From assembly GCA_018700655.1 (NCBI GenBank), contig JABIUG010000215.1:1-7100 (forward strand): a DNA stretch of 7,100 nucleotides, read 5' to 3'. Below the pieces are notes generated by a model. The model saw nothing but the letters and a program-made list of their open reading frames with translations. It did no database searches and was not told the origin of the DNA. Made by a program: the position numbers and the translations under genes. The DNA is from Rhodospirillaceae bacterium (GTDB taxonomy: Bacteria; Pseudomonadota; Alphaproteobacteria; SP197). Shown here in pieces: positions 1 through 6,342 of this stretch. Within the stretch, counting starts at the first letter, position 1. Every line of letters begins with the position of its first letter.

Positions 1-3
1 CTC

Positions 4-20
4 GCCAAATGCTATTTGGC
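4..20. repeat. Perfect 7-bp inverted repeat, possible operator
   Basis: GCCAAAT at 4-10 is matched by its exact reverse complement ATTTGGC at 14-20, with a GCT spacer. No T-run follows, so it does not look like an intrinsic terminator of an upstream gene. It overlaps a weak -35-like TTGGCT (16-21), an arrangement that would suit a repressor or activator site for the oxygenase gene. Operator function is inference; a 7-bp repeat can also arise by chance. Confidence 0.35.
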
Positions 21-45
21 TGATACACCGCGAAGTCCTTAGCAT
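16..45 (+). promoter_or_regulatory. Candidate promoter for the Rieske oxygenase gene
   Basis: TTGGCT at 16-21 and TAGCAT at 40-45 are separated by 18 bp and lie about 30 bp before the start codon. Both hexamers match the sigma70 consensus only partly (three and four of six), so this is a weak call. The inverted repeat at 4-20 overlaps the -35 element. Confidence 0.22.
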
Positions 46-75
46 CCCGCGACCACAGGGATACGGAAGACCGGC

Positions 76-1230
76 ATGACCAAGCAACGCATGAATGCAG
101 AAACCAGGGCGATTGTTGCCAAGCTCGGCACCTTTGCACGTCGTTCGCTGCCCAATGCACATACCATGCCCAAGGAGGTCTATACCTCCCAGGCGTTTCA
201 CGACCTTGAGCGTGAACGGGTCTTCGGGCGGGAATGGCTCTGTGCCGGCCGGGCAGAAAGCCTGCCCAAGGCAGGCGACTATCTCACCTATCGGATCGGT
301 CATCAGCCGATCATCGTAATTCGTCAGAAGGATGGCAGCCTCAAGGCGTTTTCCAATGTCTGCCGCCACAGGATGATGAAGCTGCTGGAAGGCGAGGGCT
401 CATGCCGGCGGATCGTCTGCCCCTATCACGCCTGGACCTACGATATCGATGGCACGCTGGTCGCAGCCAAACACATGGAGCGCACCAACAAGTTCACCAT
501 GGACGAAATACGCCTGCCTGAAGTGCGTTGTGAGATCTGGCATGGCTGGATCTATGTCACGCTCAACAGCCGCATTGCGTCCCCGGCAAAGAAACTCGCA
601 AAGCTGGACAAGGTCATCGCCGACTATGGCGCTGGCGACTATGTCGAGGTCGACCGTCAGGATCACGTCTGGAAGACCAACTGGAAGCTGCTCACCGAGA
701 ACTTCATGGAGGGTTATCACCTGCCGGTAACCCATCGGAAAACAGTCGGTGCCTATTTTCCGGTCAATGACACCCAATTTAGCGAACGACCGGCCGACCC
801 GTCGTTCACGTTCCAGTGGTTTACCAAGACAGAAGAAGCCCCTGTCGGCACCGCACACCCCAAGAACACCCGCCTGCAGGGCGACATGCGGCGCACATCG
901 GTGTTGGGCAGTGTCTATCCATGCCACATGTTTGTGCTGGCGCCCGATCACCTTTGGTACCTGAGCCTGCAGCCGCTTTCGGCAGGAGAAGTGCAAATCC
1001 GCTATGGACTTGCCTTCGCTCCCGAGGTCATGGCTGAAGCCAAGAAGCTCAAGGCACGATTCAAGGAGGCCAAGGCGTTCCTTGATGCGACCAACGAAGA
1101 GGATCGTGGTGTGGTCGAGGGCCTTTACGAAGGCGTGCAGTCACCACTTGCCGAGCCCGGCCCGTTAAGCTGGCTCGAAAAAGAAAACCTCGACTTCACG
1201 CGTTATCTGCTGCGCCGGATGACCAAGTAA
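76..1230 (+). CDS. Rieske non-heme iron oxygenase, large (alpha) subunit
   Basis: This is a 384-residue terminal oxygenase component of the ring-hydroxylating oxygenase family (COG4638 type), which uses O2 and electrons from a partner reductase to hydroxylate or demethylate a small substrate. The N-terminal Rieske domain holds the [2Fe-2S] ligands Cys96, His98, Cys115 and His118 in the standard C-x-H...C-x2-H spacing. The catalytic domain has NWK (203-205), then ENFMEGYHLPVTH (208-220), giving iron ligands His215 and His220. The third ligand is probably Asp343 in NEEDR. The residue three before His215, which bridges the Rieske and iron centres between subunits, is Glu212 rather than the Asp of naphthalene dioxygenase. 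Glu at this place is known in carnitine oxygenase CntA, so a quaternary-amine or related non-aromatic substrate is possible, but that is inference. The ATG at 76 has GGAAGA at 65-70, five bases upstream. No reductase, ferredoxin or beta subunit is in view. The substrate is unknown. Confidence 0.93.
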   Translation: MTKQRMNAETRAIVAKLGTFARRSLPNAHTMPKEVYTSQAFHDLERERVFGREWLCAGRAESLPKAGDYLTYRIGHQPIIVIRQKDGSLKAFSNVCRHRMMKLLEGEGSCRRIVCPYHAWTYDIDGTLVAAKHMERTNKFTMDEIRLPEVRCEIWHGWIYVTLNSRIASPAKKLAKLDKVIADYGAGDYVEVDRQDHVWKTNWKLLTENFMEGYHLPVTHRKTVGAYFPVNDTQFSERPADPSFTFQWFTKTEEAPVGTAHPKNTRLQGDMRRTSVLGSVYPCHMFVLAPDHLWYLSLQPLSAGEVQIRYGLAFAPEVMAEAKKLKARFKEAKAFLDATNEEDRGVVEGLYEGVQSPLAEPGPLSWLEKENLDFTRYLLRRMTK

Positions 1231-1239
1231 GTTCGACCC

Positions 1240-1253
1240 GGCGCAATCGCGCC
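1240..1253. terminator. Short hairpin between convergent genes
   Basis: GGCGC (1240-1244) and GCGCC (1249-1253) form a perfect 5-bp GC stem with an AATC loop, in the 22-bp gap between the convergent oxygenase and glyoxalase genes and touching the glyoxalase stop codon. It could act as a weak bidirectional transcription stop. There is no T-run on either side, so this is only a candidate. Confidence 0.25.
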
Positions 1254-1672
1254 TACCACTCGCCGGTGTTTTCCATTGAAGCCCATGGCTCCTGTGCGGG
1301 CAGGGATCCGTCTTTTTGTAACAGTTCTACCGAGATGCCGTCGGGCGAACGCACAAAGGCCATATGGCCGTCGCGCGGCGGGCGATTGATCGTCACACCG
1401 CTGTCCTTCAGCGACTGGCAAAGCGCATAGATGTCGTCGACCTCATAGGCCAGATGACCGAAATTACGCCCGCCGTTATAGGGCTCGGGGTCCCAGTTGT
1501 GGGTCAGTTCGATCTGCGATTCCGGATTTTCGGCCGCACCCAGAAAAATCAGTGAAAATCGACCCTCTTCACTGTCATAGCGGTCCTGCTCGATCAGCCC
1601 CAGTTTGTTGCAGTAGAAATCGAGCGAAGCATCGAGATCGGTCACGCGGACCATGGTGTGCAGAAATTTCAT
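1253..1672 (-). CDS. gloA: Lactoylglutathione lyase (glyoxalase I), VOC superfamily
   Basis: This 139-residue protein closely resembles bacterial GloA (135 residues in E. coli). That enzyme isomerises the hemithioacetal of methylglyoxal and glutathione to S-lactoylglutathione, the first step of cytosolic methylglyoxal detoxification. It has the two beta-alpha-beta-beta-beta modules of the VOC fold. The four metal ligands line up with GloA as His5 (LHTMVRV), Glu55 (QIELTHNW), His73 (FGHLAYEV) and Glu116 (ISVELL). The IELTHNW and DGISVELLQ motifs are typical. The loop before the last strand is shorter than in E. coli GloA, as in the small-loop Ni/Co-type enzymes. The ATG at 1672 has a GGAGA Shine-Dalgarno element about nine bases upstream. 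It follows the small membrane gene by 33 bp and is probably in the gltA transcript. A related VOC enzyme with another substrate cannot be excluded, but all ligands are present. Confidence 0.88.
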   Translation of the reverse strand: MKFLHTMVRVTDLDASLDFYCNKLGLIEQDRYDSEEGRFSLIFLGAAENPESQIELTHNWDPEPYNGGRNFGHLAYEVDDIYALCQSLKDSGVTINRPPRDGHMAFVRSPDGISVELLQKDGSLPAQEPWASMENTGEW

Positions 1673-1705
1673 AGATAAGATTCTCCAGATTTTATCGGGC
1701 CGCGT

Positions 1706-1873
1706 TCAGGCGGCCAGGTATGCTGCGATTGATGCCGCGCCGACCGCAGCAACAAAAAACATCCAAAGCCTGTCAGGGCGGGCGTTTCGGTTGTCATTGG
1801 CCGCGGCACGCCGAAGCGTGAAGGCAGAAACCTTTCCGTTGAAAGGACCACGATAACGCGGACGTTCGGCCAT
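1706..1873 (-). CDS. Small single-pass membrane protein, unknown function
   Basis: This is a 55-residue protein that I do not recognise. The first 35 residues are polar and Arg-rich (seven Arg), including an AAANDNRN stretch at 23-30. One hydrophobic segment at about 37-54 (WMFFVAAVGAASIAAYLAA) runs to the C-terminus, so it is likely a tail-anchored-like membrane protein with the basic part in the cytoplasm. The ATG at 1873 lies only seven bases after the gltA stop (1881-1883), with no strong Shine-Dalgarno sequence (a GGGG about ten bases away), which suggests translational coupling to gltA. An open extension of the same frame reaches back into gltA but reads as shadow sequence, so the start at 1873 is preferred. 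The clear membrane segment and the tight placement between gltA and gloA argue for a real gene; no function can be assigned. Confidence 0.6.
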   Translation of the reverse strand: MAERPRYRGPFNGKVSAFTLRRAAANDNRNARPDRLWMFFVAAVGAASIAAYLAA

Positions 1874-1880
1874 GAGACGA

Positions 1881-3221
1881 TCAGCCCCGCTGATCGACCG
1901 GCACGAAGTCACGCTCTGTTTCACCGGAATAGACCTGACGCGGACGTCCGATCTTCTGTGACGGATCGGTGTGCATCTCACTCCATTGCGCGATCCAGCC
2001 GATCGTTCGGGCCACGGCGAACACGGCTGTGAACAGCGTCCGGGGAATACCCATCGCGCTCAGGATGATGCCCGAATAGAAATCGACATTTGGATAGAGA
2101 TTGCGCTCGACGAAATAGGGATCGTCCAACGCGATCTTCTCAAGCTCCATCGCAATCTTCAGTTGGGCTTCATCGCGAACCCCCAGCTCATCAAGTACCT
2201 GATGGCAGGTCTCGCGCATGATCTTGGCGCGCGGGTCATAGTTCTTGTAGACCCTGTGGCCGAAACCCATCAGCCGGAAGGGATCATCGCGATCCTTGGC
2301 ACGTTCGATGAACTCGGGAATACGATTGGGCGTGCCGATCTCTTCAAGCATTTCCAACACCGCCTCATTGGCACCGCCATGTGCAGGGCCCCACAGGCAG
2401 GCAATGCCCGCAGCAATACAGGCAAACGGATTGGCGCCCGACGAACCCGCCAGCCGAACTGTCGAAGTCGAAGCATTCTGTTCATGATCGGCATGCAGGA
2501 TCAGCATCAGGTCCATCGCACGCGCGACGACCGGGTTGACCTGGTAGGGCTCGCAGGGAACCGCAAACATCATGTGGAGCAGGTTCTCGGCGTAACCAAG
2601 ATCATTGCGCGGATAAACGAACGGCTGGCCGATCGACCACTTGTAGGCCATCGCCGCAATCGTCGGCATTTTTGCAATCAGGCGATACGACGCGATCGCG
2701 CGTTGTTCGGGGTCATCGACATCGGAACTGTCGGAATAAAACGCAGAGAGGGCGCCGACCAGGCCAACCATCAGCGCCATGGGATGCGCATCACGACGGA
2801 AACCACGGAACAGGAAGTTCACCTGTTCATGGAGCATCGTGTGGTAGGTTACGCCTTTCGCGAATGCTTCCTTTTCGCCGCCGATGGGCAGGTTTCCATA
2901 GAGCAGCAAATGGCAGACTTCGAGAAAATCGGAGTGTTCGGCCAGTTGTTCGATCGGGATGCCGCGATAACGCAGTTCGCCCTTGTCACCGTCGATATAG
3001 GTGATCTTCGACTCGCAACTTGCGGTCGCCGTGTAGCCTGGGTCGTAGGTGAACAACCCGGTCTGCGCCTGGAGAGTCCGGACATCAATGACATCAGCGC
3101 CAACGGTCCCGGTCAGGACCGGCAATTCCGCCATCTCTGCTCCGGTCTCACTGTCGACAACCTTGACTGTTTTGACTTTCTTGGGTCCGCTTGGTGCGGG
3201 CACGGCTCGCGCTAGCGTCAT
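1881..3221 (-). CDS. gltA: Citrate synthase (type I, GltA)
   Basis: This 446-residue cytosolic enzyme condenses acetyl-CoA with oxaloacetate to citrate, the entry step of the TCA cycle. The catalytic triad is clear: His281 in GPAHGGANEAV (E. coli His264), His322 in GFGHRVYKNYDPR (His305) and Asp380 in NVDFYSG (Asp362). The oxaloacetate-binding HADHEQNAST motif is at 243-252. Length and motifs fit the Gram-negative, often NADH-inhibited, hexameric type. The ATG at 3221 is chosen because GGAGG stands eight bases upstream and the protein then starts like other GltA proteins. Two in-frame ATGs further up (3236 and 3284) lack comparable sites and add 5 and 21 residues without family resemblance. 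It lies 148 bp after gltX, with its own candidate promoter, and is followed after seven bases by a small membrane gene. The C-terminal GRPRQVYSGE and VPVDQR are typical of alphaproteobacteria. Confidence 0.97.
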   Translation of the reverse strand: MTLARAVPAPSGPKKVKTVKVVDSETGAEMAELPVLTGTVGADVIDVRTLQAQTGLFTYDPGYTATASCESKITYIDGDKGELRYRGIPIEQLAEHSDFLEVCHLLLYGNLPIGGEKEAFAKGVTYHTMLHEQVNFLFRGFRRDAHPMALMVGLVGALSAFYSDSSDVDDPEQRAIASYRLIAKMPTIAAMAYKWSIGQPFVYPRNDLGYAENLLHMMFAVPCEPYQVNPVVARAMDLMLILHADHEQNASTSTVRLAGSSGANPFACIAAGIACLWGPAHGGANEAVLEMLEEIGTPNRIPEFIERAKDRDDPFRLMGFGHRVYKNYDPRAKIMRETCHQVLDELGVRDEAQLKIAMELEKIALDDPYFVERNLYPNVDFYSGIILSAMGIPRTLFTAVFAVARTIGWIAQWSEMHTDPSQKIGRPRQVYSGETERDFVPVDQRG

Positions 3222-3234
3222 CCGGCGCTCCTCC
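3222..3234 (-). promoter_or_regulatory. Ribosome binding site that fixes the gltA start
   Basis: On the minus strand this reads GGAGGAGCGCCGG immediately before the ATG at 3221. The GGAGG core is an almost ideal Shine-Dalgarno sequence at eight-base spacing, which decides the start among three in-frame ATGs. Confidence 0.75.
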
Positions 3235-3305
3235 ATATGTATTCTTGTTATCGGTGGGTAACCGGCTGCAATTGGCTCGGCCACTCCGATCCCCTTGTTC
3301 TTCTC

Positions 3306-3335
3306 AATCTAGCCGACAAACCCGAATTCACGCAA
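3306..3335 (-). promoter_or_regulatory. Candidate sigma70-type promoter of gltA
   Basis: Read on the minus strand, TTGCGT (3335-3330) is followed after 18 bp by TAGATT (3311-3306). Each hexamer matches the consensus at four of six positions or better. Transcription would start near 3299, giving a leader of roughly 78 bases to the gltA ATG. It lies in the 148-bp gtlX-gltA gap, which has no other gene-like content and no clear terminator after gltX, so gltA may be read both from here and from gltX. Confidence 0.45.
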
Positions 3336-3369
3336 ATCACATGCACGCCGCGAGATGTGACCCTGCGGC

Positions 3370-4779
3370 TCAGGAGAAGCGGGCAACGGCATCGTCCAGG
3401 CGTGCGAGGCTTTCATCGCGGCCAAAGACGTCGAGCACGTCGAAGATCGGCGGCGACACTGTTCCCCCTGTCAGAGCCGCGCGCAGCGGTTGCGCGACCT
3501 TGCCCAATCCCAGCTCACGTTCTTCGGCGAAGGCGCGCACGGCAGCCTCGAGTACATCGGCGCTCCAACCGTCAAGCGCGGCGAGGTGCGGTTGAAGATC
3601 CAGGAGAAGGGCTGATGTGTCCGGGTTCAAAATCTTGGAAGCCTTGGCGTCGAACTCCAGAGGCCGGGGCCTGAACAGGAATGTGGCATTCTGTGCCAGT
3701 TCCACCAGCGTTTTCGCACGCTCCTTCATGGATGGCATTGCCCTGGCGAGGACTGCGATATCATCGTCGCCGAGAGGGCGGCCGATAACTTCTTCGAGAT
3801 GCACAGCTGTGAGACGGGCCAGCCGCTGATCATCGGCTTGCTTCATGTAATGCAGGTTCAGTGCAGTCAGCTTATCCATATCGAATCTTGCCGGCGACTT
3901 GCCGACGCCCGAGAGGTCAAACCAGGCCACGGCCTGCTCCAGCGGGATGATCTCGTCATCGCCGTGGCCCCAGCCAAGCCGCAGAAGGTAGTTCTGCATC
4001 GCCTCGGGCAGGAAACCCATATCGCGATAGGCTTCTGCTCCAACAGCACCTTGGCGCTTCGACATCTTGGCTCCGTCAGGACCATGGATCAGTGGAATGT
4101 GAGCGAAGGTCGGGGAGGGCCAGTCCATCGCCTCGAACAGTTGAATTTGGCGTGCCGCATTCGTCAGGTGGTCGTCGCCACGTATGACATGGCTCACGCC
4201 CATGTCGTGATCGTCGACCACGACAGCCAGCATGTAAGTTGGTGTGCCATCCGAGCGCAGCAGGATCATGTCGTCGAGTTGTGCGTTGGCGATCGTGACA
4301 TCACCCTGAACCAGATCGCGAATGACGGTTTCACCCTCCTGGGGGGATTTCAGTCGAATCGCAGGCGAAGCTCCGGCAGGTGCATCAGCCGGGTCACGGT
4401 CACGCCAGGTCCCGTCGTACCGGACCGGCCGTCCTTCGGCACGGGCCTTCTCACGCATCGCCGTCAGTTCATCGGGTGTGCAGTAACAGGGATAAGCCTT
4501 GCCCGCGGCAATCAGCGCCTGTGCCACCTCGGCATGGCGCTCGGCGCGGGCAAACTGGAACAGCGGTTCACCATCCCAGTCGAGGCCCAGCCAGCGCAGA
4601 CTGTCGAAAATTGCCTCGATCGCCGCATCGGTCGAGCGTTTTCGATCGGTGTCCTCGATCCGCAGCAGAAACGTCCCACCGGTATGGCGTGCATAGAGCC
4701 AATTGTACAATGCCGTCCTTGCTCCCCCGATATGGAGGAACCCGGTGGGCGAGGGAGCAAAACGAGTCACAACAGTCAT
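3370..4779 (-). CDS. gltX: Glutamyl-tRNA synthetase
   Basis: This 469-residue class I aminoacyl-tRNA synthetase attaches glutamate to tRNA in the cytosol; bacterial GluRS is usually near 470 residues. The N-terminal signature RFAPSPTGFLHIGGAR (6-21) contains the HIGH-type motif at 16-19, and KMSKRQG (238-244) is the KMSKS-type loop. RIEDTD (40-45), YCTPDEL and HVIRGDDHLTN are further family blocks. The ATG at 4779 is preferred: the upstream extension to 4908 has no family resemblance, while the methionine at 4779 leads straight into VVTRFAPSPTG. The Shine-Dalgarno sequence is weak (GGAAA). Many alphaproteobacteria carry two gltX copies or a non-discriminating enzyme that also charges tRNA-Gln for later amidation by GatCAB; this sequence alone does not decide which type it is. 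It is divergent from comEC and upstream of gltA, a gene order seen in other alphaproteobacteria. Confidence 0.97.
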   Translation of the reverse strand: MTVVTRFAPSPTGFLHIGGARTALYNWLYARHTGGTFLLRIEDTDRKRSTDAAIEAIFDSLRWLGLDWDGEPLFQFARAERHAEVAQALIAAGKAYPCYCTPDELTAMREKARAEGRPVRYDGTWRDRDPADAPAGASPAIRLKSPQEGETVIRDLVQGDVTIANAQLDDMILLRSDGTPTYMLAVVVDDHDMGVSHVIRGDDHLTNAARQIQLFEAMDWPSPTFAHIPLIHGPDGAKMSKRQGAVGAEAYRDMGFLPEAMQNYLLRLGWGHGDDEIIPLEQAVAWFDLSGVGKSPARFDMDKLTALNLHYMKQADDQRLARLTAVHLEEVIGRPLGDDDIAVLARAMPSMKERAKTLVELAQNATFLFRPRPLEFDAKASKILNPDTSALLLDLQPHLAALDGWSADVLEAAVRAFAEERELGLGKVAQPLRAALTGGTVSPPIFDVLDVFGRDESLARLDDAVARFS

Positions 4780-5040
4780 GGTTGTTTCCGGTGTTGGTGC
4801 CGAATTCAGACAACGGGCAGTTGGTAAGCCCGCCTGGCGGTTCTGAGGCCCAGGTGAAGGACACAGGAACACAGAGGCAGCGCGGCAGCAGGCGTCGAGT
4901 GAATCCATCCCGATACAGCGCTCTGTAGCAGATCATGCACCATGGAAAAACCGGCGCGGCACCTTTCGCAGATGAGGCCTGCGTTTGCGACACGCATGAG
5001 ATTAGAATGAACCAAGGATTTTCGCGCTTTAGGAAATTCA
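4780..5040. promoter_or_regulatory. Divergent gltX / comEC intergenic region
   Basis: These 261 bp must hold the promoters of gltX (leftward) and comEC (rightward). A TAGAAT at 5003-5008 could be a -10 for comEC, but no good -35 stands at the right distance. I could not single out a gltX promoter. An alphaproteobacterial LexA box (GTTC-N7-GTTC) was looked for and not found. A short CCGCC-T-GGCGG palindrome lies at 4830-4840. Open frames across this region have no recognisable protein content. Confidence 0.4.
5031..5036 (+). promoter_or_regulatory. Ribosome binding site supporting the comEC GTG start
   Basis: AGGAAA stands four bases before GTG 5041. Together with the in-frame stop at 5008-5010 and the lack of an ATG between, it fixes the start as GTG. 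Confidence 0.55.
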
Positions 5041-6342
5041 GTGGCCACCGACCTGAGGGATGAACGCGAGCGTTGGATCCTTTGGGCACCTGTCGGGCTG
5101 TTGTCCGGCATCGCATTCTATTTCTGGCTCGATAACGAGCCCTGGCCCTTTACGGGCCTTGTTCTGTTGCTGGTGTTTGCGTTGCCCGCATTGTTGCCGC
5201 ACCGGCACAATGCCTCACGAGCGATTTGGGTCGCAGGGGCGCTGGTCTTTGCCGGCTTCGCTCTGGCCCAGTGGGAAACCCAGAGAGACCTGGCGCCCAT
5301 CCTGCAATCGGAGATCGGTCCACGCATGGTGTCGGGAACCATTGTATTGGTCGAGCCACGCGACAAGGGGCTGAGGATTGTCCTGCGCGATCCTGTGATT
5401 CCGCGCCTGGAAGCCGGGGACACGCCCCGGCGGATCCGGATTACCGTGCGGACCCACGGCGGCATCGTTCCTATCCCCGGACAGCATGTCGAGACCCTGG
5501 CGATGCTTCGCGCCCCACCGCCTCCGGCCTATCCAGGCGGGTACGACTTTGCCCGTGACGCCTTTTTCAAGGAAATCGGCGGTTTCGGATATGCCGTCGG
5601 CCCTCTGCGCGCGGCCGAACCGGGACCCGAAGAGGTGGCCGCCGCCAGTTGGTGGCAGGAAGGTGCCGCATGGATACAGGCGCTCAGGTTGCGCACGACC
5701 GATCGTATCCTCGAAACCTTGCCGGAGCCGCGGAATGGCGTCGCTGCGGCTCTGCTCACGGGCCATCGCGGAGCGGTTGCTGATGCCGTACTGGAGACGA
5801 TCCGAAAATCGGGGCTGGCCCATCTTCTGGCTATATCGGGCCTCCATCTGGGTCTCGTGGCGGCAATCGTCTTCTTTGTGACGCGCGCGACCCTGGCCGC
5901 GATCGAACCCCTGGCCCTGCGCGCACCGATCAAGGGCTGGGCCGCAGGTGCAGCTCTGGTCGCAGCCTTCCTCTACCTGCTGATCAGTGGCGGGACCGTA
6001 CCGACACAGCGCGCATTCCTGATGACGGCTATCGTGCTGTTTGGCGTGGCTCTGGGCCGGCAGGCAATCTCCCTTCGGCTGGTCGCTCTGGCTGCAATCA
6101 CCGTCATGGTGATCTCGCCGCATGTCGTGACGGGAGCGAGCTTTCAGCTCTCCTTTGCAGCCGTGATCGCCCTGGTCGCGGTCTACGAGGCACTGCGGGA
6201 CAACTGGCCGCGTTGGCGTGTTTCGCAGGGTCCGTTCTCAAGGCTGTTGCTCTACTTCGGTGGCGTCGCTGTCACGACGATCATCGCCAACCTTGCGACC
6301 ATGACGCTCGTCTTGGTGCAGTTCGGCCGCATGGCAACCTAA
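5041..6342 (+). CDS. comEC: ComEC/Rec2 DNA-uptake channel, N-terminal part, cut by a stop
   Basis: ComEC is the inner-membrane channel that carries single-stranded DNA into the cytoplasm in natural transformation. This frame gives 433 residues. Hydrophobic segments at about 12-29, 36-52 and 61-77 are followed by a DUF4131/OB-fold-like soluble region (about 95-190) with the typical PGGYDFARDAFF motif (165-176). The Competence domain begins with HLLAISGLHLGLVA (261-274). The GTG at 5041 is the first possible start after an in-frame stop at 5008-5010 and has AGGAAA at 5031-5036. The frame ends at TAA (6340-6342) inside the Competence domain, before ...SVPANLIAVPITAFWVMP, which still reads in the same frame. 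That stretch matches the usual ComEC pattern Y-x-x-x-A-N-L-x-A-V-P, so the stop probably replaces a Tyr codon. Intact alphaproteobacterial ComEC is roughly 700 residues, so this product alone should not form a working channel. See the following entry for the remainder. Confidence 0.85.
   Translation: MATDLRDERERWILWAPVGLLSGIAFYFWLDNEPWPFTGLVLLLVFALPALLPHRHNASRAIWVAGALVFAGFALAQWETQRDLAPILQSEIGPRMVSGTIVLVEPRDKGLRIVLRDPVIPRLEAGDTPRRIRITVRTHGGIVPIPGQHVETLAMLRAPPPPAYPGGYDFARDAFFKEIGGFGYAVGPLRAAEPGPEEVAAASWWQEGAAWIQALRLRTTDRILETLPEPRNGVAAALLTGHRGAVADAVLETIRKSGLAHLLAISGLHLGLVAAIVFFVTRATLAAIEPLALRAPIKGWAAGAALVAAFLYLLISGGTVPTQRAFLMTAIVLFGVALGRQAISLRLVALAAITVMVISPHVVTGASFQLSFAAVIALVAVYEALRDNWPRWRVSQGPFSRLLLYFGGVAVTTIIANLATMTLVLVQFGRMAT
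6340..6342 (+). other. In-frame nonsense codon inside comEC
   Basis: GCA ACC TAA AGC GTA CCG GCC AAT reads Ala-Thr-stop-Ser-Val-Pro-Ala-Asn. ComEC proteins usually have Tyr at the stop position, so a single change of TAC or TAT to TAA explains it. Confidence 0.7.

Noticed and set aside
1831..1846. CCTTTC-CGTT-GAAAGG hairpin near the start of the small membrane gene
   Set aside because: It is a perfect 6-bp stem but lies inside coding sequence with no T-run after it; probably chance.
1971..3215. 414-codon open frame on the plus strand opposite gltA
   Set aside because: It is exactly antisense to a citrate synthase with a full catalytic set and has no recognisable domain; it is a shadow of codon bias in a GC-rich gene.
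3799..4827. 342-codon open frame on the plus strand opposite gltX
   Set aside because: It is antisense to a complete glutamyl-tRNA synthetase and shows no family motifs.
4830..4840. CCGCC-T-GGCGG palindrome upstream of gltX
   Set aside because: A one-base centre cannot form an RNA loop as written, and five GC pairs are common by chance in GC-rich DNA; kept only as a remark in the intergenic entry.
4780..5040. LexA (SOS) box between gltX and comEC
   Set aside because: No GTTC-N7-GTTC or its complement is present; single GTTC/GAAC halves lack partners at the right spacing.
4568..5116. Minus-strand open frames spanning the gltX-comEC intergenic region
   Set aside because: They overlap the gltX and comEC starts out of frame and have no protein-like features.
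5215..6123. 302-codon minus-strand open frame opposite comEC
   Set aside because: Low-complexity polar translation antisense to a recognisable ComEC; no domain is visible.
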